A stretch of 33,465 nucleotides of DNA from RGIG1752 sp045650425 (GCA_045650425.1 JAZRRD010000119.1:1-33465), one strand, 5' to 3'. Shown: positions 8,001 to 15,142, counted from the first letter of the stretch. A program made the numbers and translations. The notes: generated by a model from the letters alone, not told the origin.

Positions 8001-9164
8001 TTATTTAGTTGATTTTATAGTTTGAACGCTATTTGGATCAACTTCCATAGTGGTTTTAAGTTTTTGAATAAATGTTTCTACTTTTAATTTCCTATCTATT
8101 TTTTCACCAGTCATTCCGTTATATTTAGGTAATAGTAAATCTATCTGTTCGGGATAAATACCTAATTGGATTATTTGTTTTAAAGTATAACCGGTTTCAA
8201 TTGTCCATTCTTTTATTAACATAGCTTGACGCTTTAATTCCTTTATGTCTAAATTATTTAAGTGATCATAAAGTAATAAGTTTTCTACATCAAGCTCATC
8301 AAGTTCGCCATTAGTTATTAATTTTATGGCTAAAAACATGAAAAATCTTTTCTTTATCACATAAGAAGTTTTAAAATATCTATTATTATTGTCTTTAAAA
8401 TCCATATTTTCCCATGACAATTCTAATAACAATTCTTCTGGTATAAGCTCTAATAATTTATTTGAGACTAAGTCATAGATTTCTTTAATAGCCTTTCTAT
8501 TTTTAAAACCATATCCATTAGGATTACGGTTTCTTTCGGCAATTTCTTTTTCAATTATAGAAAATATATCATAAAAATTTTGACCTAAATTTTCAGAACA
8601 AATAGAATAAAATTTCTGTTTATCCCCTAAAATATATTCTATCATAACATTTGTTCTTAAAAAATCATCTTTTAAAGCAAATAAAATTGTATTTAAAATA
8701 TTTCTTTCGTCTGAATATATAGAAGCGCGCTCAATTACCCCATTTTTATTTGTGGATAATAAATCGTGTTCTTTTAACCATTCATTAATACAAGCTTCAG
8801 AAAAGTTAACAGCGATAGCTTCTTCAAATATTGTATTAATATGTAAATTTCCTAATTTAGTACTACTAACAGAAAACTTCTCAGAAAATGCATGACAATA
8901 TTCATGTATAACTATTAATATATCATCCATAGACATATTAATGGTTGTTTTAAGCAACATTGTCCATTTTCCATCACGTGATACAGCTACTTGAGCGACA
9001 GAGTTACAAGAGGCAAGAAACATATCAATTTCCGGGCCTTGCTCGATGGGGAAACTTTCTAAAAATTTAGCAAGCTGGTTAATTAATATAGTATCTTTTT
9101 TGTTTTTTTTGAAAAAATTTAATATGATTTCGTGACACAATTTTATTAATTCAGTGCTTTCCAT
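8001..9164 (-). CDS. putative HExxH zinc metalloprotease-like protein
   Basis: 387-aa soluble protein, family not recognised. The one clear motif is HEYCH at residues 87-91, preceded by hydrophobic DDILIVI as in zinc-peptidase active-site helices. IFEEAIA about 23 residues later has Glu114/Glu115 in position to be the third gluzincin-type ligand. The region before it (VAVSRDGKWTMLLKTT) could form the usual edge strand. The C-terminal ~250 residues are helical and Lys/Glu/Leu rich. There is no signal peptide, so it probably acts in the cytoplasm. RBS GAGGTGAG; an extended -10 lies so close that the 5' leader would be only about 8 nt. It is a solo gene in the accessory block. Confidence 0.6.
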   Translation of the reverse strand: MESTELIKLCHEIILNFFKKNKKDTILINQLAKFLESFPIEQGPEIDMFLASCNSVAQVAVSRDGKWTMLLKTTINMSMDDILIVIHEYCHAFSEKFSVSSTKLGNLHINTIFEEAIAVNFSEACINEWLKEHDLLSTNKNGVIERASIYSDERNILNTILFALKDDFLRTNVMIEYILGDKQKFYSICSENLGQNFYDIFSIIEKEIAERNRNPNGYGFKNRKAIKEIYDLVSNKLLELIPEELLLELSWENMDFKDNNNRYFKTSYVIKKRFFMFLAIKLITNGELDELDVENLLLYDHLNNLDIKELKRQAMLIKEWTIETGYTLKQIIQLGIYPEQIDLLLPKYNGMTGEKIDRKLKVETFIQKLKTTMEVDPNSVQTIKSTK

Positions 9165-9179
9165 AATCTCACCTCTTTT

Positions 9180-9188
9180 ATTATATCA
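9180..9188 (-). promoter_or_regulatory. promoter of the 8001-9164 gene, extended -10
   Basis: On the minus strand this reads TGATATAAT, 15 bases before the ATG. The implied leader is very short and holds only the RBS. Confidence 0.6.
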
Positions 9189-9497
9189 TACATAATTTTT
9201 TTATGTAAATTTTAAAAAAAATTATAATATTTCTATTAACACTGATCAATTCAGTTATATAAAAAATTTTTTAGGATGTATTATTCAATACATATTTGAG
9301 CATGACATTGCAAACATTGCAGAGGAATAAATGTCAAATTTACTATCTACATTCATAGCTCTTATAAAAAATTTTTATGCTGGAGTGAAAAGATAACCAG
9401 TTAATTCAAAAAAACATCTATTTTTAAAAATAATATCCTTTTTTCAATAATCTGAAAAATATTTTCAATATTAAGATGATGTTTTTATTTTTTTTAA
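9189..9497. other. non-coding gap with AT-rich palindromes
   Basis: No credible gene is seen in these ~310 bases. TATAAAAAATTTTT occurs twice, at 9258-9271 and 9363-9376, as a near-palindromic direct repeat. A perfect 7-bp stem with a 4-nt loop lies at 9276-9293 (ATGTATT/AATACAT). The stretch near 9410-9486 is the likely terminator of the minus-strand HD gene. Short open frames of about 18-23 codons lack ribosome-binding sites. Confidence 0.5.
9408..9486 (-). terminator. probable terminator of the HD hydrolase gene
   Basis: Arms at 9478-9486 and 9410-9418 pair over 9 bp. Read on the minus strand they end in T7 (the A run 9408-9414). The 59-nt interior can fold further (TGAAAAATATTTTCA, 9453-9467). 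Confidence 0.45.
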
Positions 9498-10043
9498 TTA
9501 ATTTTCAAAATACAGTTTACAAATTTTATTATACCTATCAAGCAAAACATTACTATTTAGCCTGTTATTAAATAATTTTTTCATTTCTAGATAATACCAC
9601 CTATTATCTTCATAAAGGGTATTTAAAGTTGCTAAAGCTTCTTTCCCTTTTGTTTTCCATAATTCATAATCCGATAATAAATTATGGAGTTTATCAGCTA
9701 GTTCCACTAAAATAACGTTGTTACTTTTACTTGATAAACGTTCTATAAACTTAACTTTTCTTTGGTGCCAATCTTTAATATTCATATCTTCCGAAACTGC
9801 TAGGACATTATCAGCTACAACATGTTCATAATTATTTAATAAATATTCATAGTCGTAATCAGTATCTTCAATTATATCGTGTAATAACCCAGTTAATACA
9901 GTATCTTCGTCGCATCCGATATTTTTTAACATAAATCCTACACTAATACTATGAAATGATAAGTTTATATTTTCTTTTATTCTTTTTTTGTTTTCAAAAG
10001 CCTTTATTACAAATTTAATTGCTTGTTCTTCTGTACTATACAT
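9498..10043 (-). CDS. SpoT-like HD-domain hydrolase (possible small alarmone hydrolase)
   Basis: 181 aa, a stand-alone HD domain. His31, His55-Asp56 (GLLHDIIEDTD) and Asp117 (ELADKLHNL) are the expected metal ligands. The E59-D60 pair and the LADKLHNL motif are those of the RelA/SpoT hydrolase domain, PF13328-like. Such proteins (SAH/MESH1 type) can remove pyrophosphate from (p)ppGpp. No synthetase or TGS domain is present. The start has AGGAGG 7 bases upstream and an extended -10 TGTTATAAT. An 18-bp palindrome lies just upstream of its -35 area and is shared with a divergent promoter. Substrate is inferred from motifs; a nucleotidase on other substrates is possible. Confidence 0.78.
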   Translation of the reverse strand: MYSTEEQAIKFVIKAFENKKRIKENINLSFHSISVGFMLKNIGCDEDTVLTGLLHDIIEDTDYDYEYLLNNYEHVVADNVLAVSEDMNIKDWHQRKVKFIERLSSKSNNVILVELADKLHNLLSDYELWKTKGKEALATLNTLYEDNRWYYLEMKKLFNNRLNSNVLLDRYNKICKLYFEN

Positions 10044-10062
10044 TATTAATCCTCCTATATTG

Positions 10063-10071
10063 ATTATAACA
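10063..10071 (-). promoter_or_regulatory. promoter of the HD hydrolase gene, extended -10
   Basis: Minus-strand TGTTATAAT, 20 bases from the ATG. The possible -35 at 10086-10091 is weak. Confidence 0.65.
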
Positions 10072-10096
10072 ATTATCTACAAGATTTAAACTTAAT

Positions 10097-10114
10097 TTTT
10101 AGTAGCTACTAAAA
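10097..10114. promoter_or_regulatory. 18-bp perfect palindrome, candidate operator
   Basis: TTTTAGTAGCTACTAAAA is its own reverse complement. It sits between the minus-strand promoter (-10 at 10063-10068) and the plus-strand promoter (-35 at 10126-10131), a typical place for a dimeric regulator of two divergent units. Confidence 0.5.
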
Positions 10115-10125
10115 CATGTTCAAAC

Positions 10126-10154
10126 TTGATTCTTATAGCATCTTCTGATATATT
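10126..10154 (+). promoter_or_regulatory. divergent plus-strand promoter
   Basis: TTGATT (10126-10131), a 17-bp spacer and TATATT (10149-10154), with TGA before the -10. Transcription would start near 10161. Confidence 0.6.
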
Positions 10155-10160
10155 ACAAAA

Positions 10161-10263
10161 TTTATAAGAAAAAGCAAGATACGATGAATCTAAAATTAGA
10201 TGAAGAATAAATAAGAATAGGAAATTCAAAATTAGGATTAAAGTAACTAATCTTAATTTTTTT
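10161..10263 (+). ncRNA. possible ~100-nt small RNA or attenuated leader
   Basis: The segment is bounded by a good promoter and a strong terminator and holds no real gene. It contains only an eight-codon frame, MNLKLDEE (10184-10210), without a clear RBS. Two related stretches (CTAAAATTAGAT and CAAAATTAGGAT) allow an alternative fold: AATCTAA at 10187-10193 against TTAGGATT at 10232-10239. Such a fold could act as an antiterminator for the gene at 10299. Existence of the transcript is inference. Confidence 0.35.
10229..10263 (+). terminator. strong intrinsic terminator
   Basis: AAATTAGGATTA (10229-10240) and TAATCTTAATTT (10248-10259) form a 12-bp stem with one G-T pair, a 7-nt loop and a T run to 10263. 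No plus-strand gene ends upstream of it. Confidence 0.75.
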
Positions 10264-10298
10264 GAATAAAATTATCTAGAAAGTATTAGGTGTTTATA

Positions 10299-10796
10299 AT
10301 GCAAACTATTATCAAGTCTTATAGGAATAAATCTATATTTATAAAACTTCATTTTAATGGTGAAGTCAAAAATGTTAGTTCCCAAAATAATGTCGAAAAT
10401 ATTTTAGATACTGTTTTTTTTAATATATCAAATTTTAGTAATATCATTGATTTTATAATATATTTAAGAGCTATCTTTTCAGATTACCAAGAAGATTTTT
10501 TTGCAGTAAGTATTTTAAATGCTGAAACAACTTGGTACATCGATTTTTTTAAAGGGAAATTACGTACTTACAAAAAGTGTATCAGTAATGAAGAAATAAC
10601 ATTTTATTATGATGTAAACGAAAAATTATCAGTTATTTTTTCTAATATAAGTTTAACTGGGGATGAACCAAAGTCATATCAAAATTTAAAACGCTTAATT
10701 AACGATGAACTTATAAATGTCACCTCATTATTAAACTGTTCAAAAAATCATAAGATAATTCTTAATGATTATACGCGATTACGAAAAAAGTTTTAA
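10299..10796 (+). CDS. hypothetical protein
   Basis: 165 aa, not recognised. The start is read as ATG 10299 because TTAGGTG sits 6-8 bases upstream. The in-frame GTG at 10290 is inside that RBS. The protein is rich in Asn, Ile, Phe and Ser with no signal peptide or membrane segment. It looks like an alpha/beta soluble protein (IKLHFNGEVKNV; TWYIDFFKGKL). A LTGDEPKSYQNLKRLINDELINV stretch is near the C-terminus. The gene lies 36 bases after a strong terminator and may depend on readthrough. Coding status is supported by length and RBS only. Confidence 0.6.
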   Translation: MQTIIKSYRNKSIFIKLHFNGEVKNVSSQNNVENILDTVFFNISNFSNIIDFIIYLRAIFSDYQEDFFAVSILNAETTWYIDFFKGKLRTYKKCISNEEITFYYDVNEKLSVIFSNISLTGDEPKSYQNLKRLINDELINVTSLLNCSKNHKIILNDYTRLRKKF

Positions 10797-10814
10797 ACTA
10801 TAATAATAGCTACC

Positions 10815-10834
10815 AATTAAAAATATTTTTAATT
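10815..10834. repeat. 20-bp AT-only palindrome upstream of the GH25 gene
   Basis: AATTAAAAATATTTTTAATT is a perfect palindrome just upstream of the GH25 -10 box. It is either a weak terminator for the preceding gene or a protein-binding site. Confidence 0.4.
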
Positions 10835-10845
10835 ATTGATATATA

Positions 10846-10854
10846 TGTTAAAAT
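10846..10854 (+). promoter_or_regulatory. promoter of the GH25 gene, extended -10
   Basis: TGTTAAAAT, 41 bases before the ATG at 10895. The -35 region overlaps the AT-only palindrome. Confidence 0.5.
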
Positions 10855-10894
10855 AGAAACATTAAGAAAGGTTACATTTTAGCGTAGTGACAAT

Positions 10895-12070
10895 ATGAAA
10901 AGAATATTATTAATTATAGTAATGAAACTATTAAGCGTAGTGTTGATAACTTTTTTTGCTATAAAATTTATTATGATTCAAAATATAAGTAGCGTAGAAA
11001 TAAAATATAAACATTCATTAACACTAGAATTTGGCAATATTGCTTATATATCTGACTTTATAGAAGTTATTAATGGAAAATTAATTGATCAAAAAATAGT
11101 GTATACTGAAATTGGTCAACAAACTGTTAAATATAAAGTTACTAACAATGAAAACCAGCAAATCACAAAAAAATTAAATTTAAATATCATAGATACAACT
11201 TCGCCTGTAGTAATGTTAAATGATACATTAACACTAGTTAATGGAGCTGTTGATGACTTGAAAGATAAAATAATGTGTGCCGACAACTTTGATAAAAATC
11301 CTAAGTGTGAAGTTATAGGTGAATATGATTTAAATCAAGTCGGAATATATCCTTTAACATTTGTCGCAGAGGATTCTCTTGGTAATAAGACTGCAATAGA
11401 TTTTGAATTAAATATAATTGATAAAATAACTACTTACAGTTCATCAGAAACAACACTAGAAGAAGTTATTAACAATCATAAAAATGAAACAACAAAAATA
11501 GGAATTGATGTTTCAAAATGGCAAGGTACTATAGATTGGAAAAAAGTTAAATCATCTGGTGTTGAATTTGCAATGATAAGAGTTGGAACTCAAGGTGGTT
11601 TTGGAAAAGAAAATTATCTTGATAAAGAATTTATCAACAATATTGAAAATGCTTTGAAAGAAGACGTGGCAGTCGGTATATATTTTTACAGCTATGCTAC
11701 GACTAAAGAAGAAGCTATTTCGCAAGCTAATTGGGTAATAGAACAAATCAAAGGTTATGATATAACTTTGCCAGTTGTTTTTGATTGGGAAAGTTGGAAT
11801 AAATTTAATGAATTAGATTTAAATCTTTATGATATTACACAGGTACAAGAATCATTCTTAAATCAAATTAAAAGTAATGGCTATGAAACAGCTCGTTATG
11901 GTAGCAAAAATTATTTAAACAAAGCATGGCAGGATTCGGAGCATTTAACATGGCTTGCTCATTATACAAAGAAAACAAATTATGAAGGAGAATATTTTAT
12001 GTGGCAATTATGTAATAACGGGATTGTCGCTGGAATAAATAGTTATGTTGATATAAATGTTTTATATTAA
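10895..12070 (+). CDS. membrane-anchored or secreted GH25 lysozyme with Ig-like domains
   Basis: 391 aa. One N-terminal hydrophobic helix (about 3-28) is followed by two bacterial Ig-like modules of the DUF5011 kind (about 35-100 and 101-177; DTTSPVVMLNDT...GIYPLTFVAEDSLGNKT). A glycoside hydrolase family 25 domain runs from about 200 to 391. GH25 enzymes cleave the MurNAc-GlcNAc bond of peptidoglycan. The key acidic residues are visible: Asp205 in GIDVSKWQG and the D297-W-E299 catalytic pair in PVVFDWESW. WLAHYT and MWQLCNNGIVAGINSYVDINVL complete the barrel. The RBS is weak (AGTGA, or AGAAAGG too far upstream). It probably remodels its own wall or attacks neighbours; no holin or phage genes are near. 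Confidence 0.9.
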   Translation: MKRILLIIVMKLLSVVLITFFAIKFIMIQNISSVEIKYKHSLTLEFGNIAYISDFIEVINGKLIDQKIVYTEIGQQTVKYKVTNNENQQITKKLNLNIIDTTSPVVMLNDTLTLVNGAVDDLKDKIMCADNFDKNPKCEVIGEYDLNQVGIYPLTFVAEDSLGNKTAIDFELNIIDKITTYSSSETTLEEVINNHKNETTKIGIDVSKWQGTIDWKKVKSSGVEFAMIRVGTQGGFGKENYLDKEFINNIENALKEDVAVGIYFYSYATTKEEAISQANWVIEQIKGYDITLPVVFDWESWNKFNELDLNLYDITQVQESFLNQIKSNGYETARYGSKNYLNKAWQDSEHLTWLAHYTKKTNYEGEYFMWQLCNNGIVAGINSYVDINVLY

Positions 12071-12073
12071 AAT

Positions 12074-12107
12074 AGCAAACGAATAAATTATTATTCATTT
12101 GCTTTTT
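12074..12107. terminator. bidirectional terminator between convergent genes
   Basis: Arms 12074-12086 and 12091-12103 pair over 13 positions with one mismatch (AGCAAACGAATAA / TTATTCATTTGCT). T-rich tails occur on both strands. Confidence 0.8.
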
Positions 12108-12113
12108 AATTTA

Positions 12114-12569
12114 TTATTTATTGATTCTATTAAGTTTAGCACCATAATTTGGACCGTCTAAATAAATATTATACACAAACTCAAAAACTTGAGTTATTTC
12201 GTTGTTCGGATGTGTAGATAATTCACGGTTATCAAGGTCAAGTAAAGGATATTCGCTTTCTGGTTTATCATTATTCTGTCTCCAAATAATGCCGTTCATC
12301 TGACCCAAAATGTAATGTATAATTTGCTCTATATCCTTAAAATAGTTCTTAGTATTATTTAAACTAGCTACATATTTTACTAATTCAAAAATTGATAAAC
12401 CATTAGCTTCCCCTAAAGCATTTGGATTAAACTCATTAATTTTTTGAGTTAAATATTTTTTTAATTCATAATCTATAATTTTTCGTTGTTCATTTTCTTC
12501 TAAATAAACAAAATTTTTAGCAAATAATGCTGGATTCATATAATGATATATATCCTGTAAATTAATCAT
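12114..12569 (-). CDS. hypothetical protein
   Basis: 151 aa, not recognised. No signal peptide or membrane segment. It is predominantly helical and acidic, with motifs such as IYHYMNPALFAKNFVYLEENEQRKIIDYELKKYL and a C-terminal VFEFVYNIYLDGPNYGAKLNRI. A good RBS (AGAAGG) and an extended -10 (TGCTATAAT) precede the ATG, and a bidirectional terminator follows. It is therefore a complete single-gene unit, the last of the accessory block before tRNA-Gln. Confidence 0.65.
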   Translation of the reverse strand: MINLQDIYHYMNPALFAKNFVYLEENEQRKIIDYELKKYLTQKINEFNPNALGEANGLSIFELVKYVASLNNTKNYFKDIEQIIHYILGQMNGIIWRQNNDKPESEYPLLDLDNRELSTHPNNEITQVFEFVYNIYLDGPNYGAKLNRINK

Positions 12570-12592
12570 ATATTCACAACCTTCTAATAGAG

Positions 12593-12601
12593 ATTATAGC
12601 A
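12593..12601 (-). promoter_or_regulatory. promoter of the 12114-12569 gene, extended -10
   Basis: Minus-strand TGCTATAAT, 24 bases upstream of the ATG. Confidence 0.6.
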
Positions 12602-12633
12602 TAATAAATTTTATAGTCTATCAAATATATTAA

Positions 12634-12663
12634 TTGTACATTGAAGCAAATATATGATATAAT
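12634..12663 (+). promoter_or_regulatory. tRNA-Gln/gltX promoter
   Basis: TTGTAC (12634-12639), an 18-bp spacer and TATAAT (12658-12663) with TGA before the -10. The tRNA begins 12 bases further on. Confidence 0.75.
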
Positions 12664-12674
12664 TTTTCCGGTAT

Positions 12675-12750
12675 TGCCTCATAGCCAAGCGGTAAGGCAT
12701 CGGACTCTGGATCCGACATTTCGTTAGTTCGAATCTAACTGGGGCAGCCA
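12675..12750 (+). tRNA. tRNA-Gln (anticodon CUG)
   Basis: 76-nt cloverleaf with encoded CCA. Acceptor TGCCTCA pairs with TGGGGCA (U1-A72, typical of tRNA-Gln), with discriminator G. The anticodon stem TCGGA/TCCGA encloses loop CTCTGGA, giving CUG for CAG codons. The T arm GTTAGTTCGAATCTAAC is normal. It lies 17 bases before the gltX ATG with no terminator between, so the two are probably co-transcribed. Confidence 0.95.
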
Positions 12751-12767
12751 ATGTTGAGGTGAATAAA

Positions 12768-14408
12768 ATGACAAATAAAGATTTAGCTGATTTACTATAT
12801 CCTCATGTGACTGAAGATATAGAATTTTTAGAAAAAAAATATCCTGAACGAAATTTACCCGAGGGGGCCGAAGTGTGTAGATTCGCACCATCTCCGACAG
12901 GGAGAATGCATATGGGAAACCTATTTGCATCATTTATTCCGGAAGTAATTGCAAACCAATCTAATGGAGTATTTATTCTAAGAATTGAAGATACTGATGA
13001 TAAAAGAGCTATTGAAAATGGTGTAGAATTAATATTAGAAGATTTAGAACATTATAATTATAATGTTCATGAACATCCATTAAAAGGTGGAGATTATGGT
13101 CCTTACATTCAAACTGAAAGAAAAAATATTTATCATACTGTAGCAAAATACCTGGTTTCTATTGGTAGAGCATACCCATGTTTTTGTTCTGAAGAAGAAC
13201 TTACTGAGATGAGAAATGAACAAGAAGCAAAAAAAGATAGAATTGGTTATTATGGTAAATATGCAAAATGTCGTAATTTAACTTATGAACAAATAAAAGA
13301 AAAAATAGCTGCTGGAGAAAAATGGGTGTTAAGATTAAAATCTAATGGAAATTTTAACAAAAAGTTTATTTTTAAAGATTTAGTTAAAGGAACTATTGAA
13401 TTACCAGAAAATGACATTGATCAAGTGTTAATCAAATCTGATGGAATTCCTCCATATGCTTTTGCTCATGTTTGTGATGATCACTTTATGAGAATAACTA
13501 CAGTTACTAGAGATGATTCATATATTTCATCTGTTCCCTATCATTTAGAAATATGGGACGCATGTGGGTTTAAAACTCCTCAATTTGCCCATTTACTTCC
13601 TTTAAATAAAAAAGAAGGAGAAACAGTAAGGAAAATTAGTAAACGAAAAGACCCTGAGGCTGCTGTATCTTTCTATCATGAAAGAGGTATTCCGGTTGAA
13701 GCGATAAAATTATATTTTGCGACAATTATGAATTCAAACTTTGAAGGGTGGTTTTTACAAAATCAAGATAAGTCATATCGTGAATTTACTTTTAACTTTA
13801 ATAAAATGAGTACAAGTGGTTCATTATTTGATTTAGAAAAACTTATTAACATTTCTAAAAATTATTTAAGTAAATTAACAGCTTCTGAAGTTTTTGATGG
13901 TTTAGATAAATGGTCAAAAGAATTTGATACTGAATTTAATGAATTAATTAATAAATATAAAGATTATACAATTTCGATCTTAAATATTGAAAGAGAGCAA
14001 AAAAAACCAAGAAAAGATTATGATTGTTATAGTACTATTAAAGAACATATTTGGTATATGTATGATGAGATATTTGATGGTGAAGAAAAAGAATATGAAT
14101 TCCAAAATATTTCTGACAAAAAAGAAATTTGTAACATTTTAAATTTATATATGGATAAATATTTTAATGTCGAAGATAAAGACCAATGGTTTAATGGTAT
14201 GAAAGATTTATGTGATGAACTTGGATATGCAAGTGATATGAAAGCATATAAAGAAAATCCTGATCTTTATAAAGGTAATGTTGCTGATGTAAGTATGGTA
14301 TTAAGAGTGGTATTAACTTCAAAATCTATGACTCCAGATTTATACGAAATTATGAAAAATCTTGGAAAAGAAAGAATTGCAAAAAGATATCAACAAATAA
14401 ACAATTAA
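12768..14408 (+). CDS. gltX: glutamyl-tRNA synthetase (clostridial ~550-aa type)
   Basis: 546 aa. It charges tRNA-Glu and, in bacteria without GlnRS, tRNA-Gln with glutamate before GatCAB amidation. The class I signatures are FAPSPTGRMHMGN (the HIGH motif as HMGN, about residues 39-51) and VRKISKRKDPEAA (the KMSKS motif as KISKR). LRIEDTD and the PCFCSEEEL insert are also present. Length and the extended C-terminal helical region match the clostridial subtype rather than the ~485-aa Bacillus form. The start is ATG 12768 with GAGGTG at 12756-12761; the in-frame GTG at 12759 lies in this RBS. It sits between tRNA-Gln(CUG) and tRNA-Glu(CUC), so the gene and two possible substrates form one cassette. 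Confidence 0.95.
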   Translation: MTNKDLADLLYPHVTEDIEFLEKKYPERNLPEGAEVCRFAPSPTGRMHMGNLFASFIPEVIANQSNGVFILRIEDTDDKRAIENGVELILEDLEHYNYNVHEHPLKGGDYGPYIQTERKNIYHTVAKYLVSIGRAYPCFCSEEELTEMRNEQEAKKDRIGYYGKYAKCRNLTYEQIKEKIAAGEKWVLRLKSNGNFNKKFIFKDLVKGTIELPENDIDQVLIKSDGIPPYAFAHVCDDHFMRITTVTRDDSYISSVPYHLEIWDACGFKTPQFAHLLPLNKKEGETVRKISKRKDPEAAVSFYHERGIPVEAIKLYFATIMNSNFEGWFLQNQDKSYREFTFNFNKMSTSGSLFDLEKLINISKNYLSKLTASEVFDGLDKWSKEFDTEFNELINKYKDYTISILNIEREQKKPRKDYDCYSTIKEHIWYMYDEIFDGEEKEYEFQNISDKKEICNILNLYMDKYFNVEDKDQWFNGMKDLCDELGYASDMKAYKENPDLYKGNVADVSMVLRVVLTSKSMTPDLYEIMKNLGKERIAKRYQQINN

Positions 14409-14420
14409 AATTAATCCATC

Positions 14421-14449
14421 TTGTAAAAATTAAGCGTTTGTGCTAAAGT
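14421..14449 (+). promoter_or_regulatory. possible tRNA-Glu promoter
   Basis: TTGTAA (14421-14426), a 17-bp spacer and TGC-TAAAGT (-10 at 14444-14449). The predicted transcript would include the short hairpin before the tRNA. Confidence 0.4.
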
Positions 14450-14452
14450 ATT

Positions 14453-14472
14453 ACTATCTTTTAGATAGTTTT
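14453..14472 (+). terminator. weak hairpin between gltX and tRNA-Glu
   Basis: ACTATCT (14453-14459) pairs with AGATAGT (14463-14469), then TTTTC. The T tail is short, so it may be a leaky terminator or a processing site ahead of tRNA-Glu. Confidence 0.4.
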
Positions 14473-14475
14473 CTC

Positions 14476-14551
14476 GGCCCGTTGGTGAAATGGTTAACAC
14501 ATTGCCCTCTCAAGGCAACATTCATGGGTTCAAATCCCATACGGGTCACCA
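14476..14551 (+). tRNA. tRNA-Glu (anticodon CUC)
   Basis: 76 nt with encoded CCA. Acceptor GGCCCGT pairs with ACGGGTC. The anticodon stem TTGCC/GGCAA encloses CTCTCAA, giving CUC for GAG codons. The T arm ATGGGTTCAAATCCCAT is regular. It lies 67 bases after the gltX stop. Confidence 0.95.
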
Positions 14552-14562
14552 ATTAAAAATAT

Positions 14563-14591
14563 AAAATTGCTAAATAAGATGCAATTTTTTT
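14563..14591 (+). terminator. tRNA-Glu terminator
   Basis: AAAATTGC (14563-14570) pairs with GCAATTTT (14581-14588) and continues as a T run. Confidence 0.75.
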
Positions 14592-14646
14592 GATCTGAAT
14601 TTAATATAGTTTATTATTAATACATATATGATAAGAGGTGAATTTC

Positions 14647-15120
14647 ATGAAAGATGAATATTTTTTGATAGTTAAAGACATACTAAATAATGAAGAATTT
14701 CAAAAACGAAAATTTTATCATCATCATGGAACTATTTCTGTTTATGATCATTCTTTAAAAGTATCTAAATTGGCTTATAGAATTTCTAAAAAGTTTAAAC
14801 ATATAGATAGTACTAGTGTTGCAATTGGAGGATTATTACACGATTTTTATTTTAAAGATTGGCAAAGTTACAAGGAAAAAAGACCTTTGTTAAAAAAACA
14901 TGGCTTTGTACATGCTAAGGAAGCATTAGATAATGCCGAATTGATTTTTCCTGATTTAATGAATGATAAAGTAAGAAATATAATTTTAAGACATATGTTT
15001 CCTTTAAACAAAATTCCGCCAAAGTATAAGGAATCATGGCTAGTTTCATTTGCAGATAAAATAGTATCTTTAGAAACAATTCTTCAACCAAAATTTTTTA
15101 TAAAATTATTAGGTTTATAA
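14647..15120 (+). CDS. HD-domain phosphohydrolase
   Basis: 157 aa. Metal-ligand positions of the HD superfamily are visible: His35 (YDHSLKVSKLAYR), His65-Asp66 (GGLLHDFYFKDW), His89 and His116 (candidate extra ligands) and Asp137 (SFADKIVSLE). The extra histidines resemble HDIG-type phosphohydrolases. The start is taken as ATG 14647 because AGAGGTG lies just upstream; the GTG at 14638 falls inside that RBS. A possible promoter is TTGATC (14590-14595) with TATTAT (14612-14617). The substrate is unknown; nucleotides or phosphorylated metabolites are likely from the family. Confidence 0.8.
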   Translation: MKDEYFLIVKDILNNEEFQKRKFYHHHGTISVYDHSLKVSKLAYRISKKFKHIDSTSVAIGGLLHDFYFKDWQSYKEKRPLLKKHGFVHAKEALDNAELIFPDLMNDKVRNIILRHMFPLNKIPPKYKESWLVSFADKIVSLETILQPKFFIKLLGL

Positions 15121-15142
15121 ATCAGACGAGATGGGAGATATT

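Noticed and set aside
9294..9365. Short minus-strand frame (MNVDSKFDIYSSAMFAMS…)
   Set aside because: About 23 codons with no convincing RBS or promoter. It could be a fragment of something but nothing supports that.
12601..12767. T-box leader controlling gltX
   Set aside because: The upstream space is occupied by tRNA-Gln and its promoter; no T-box sequence or specifier stem is visible.
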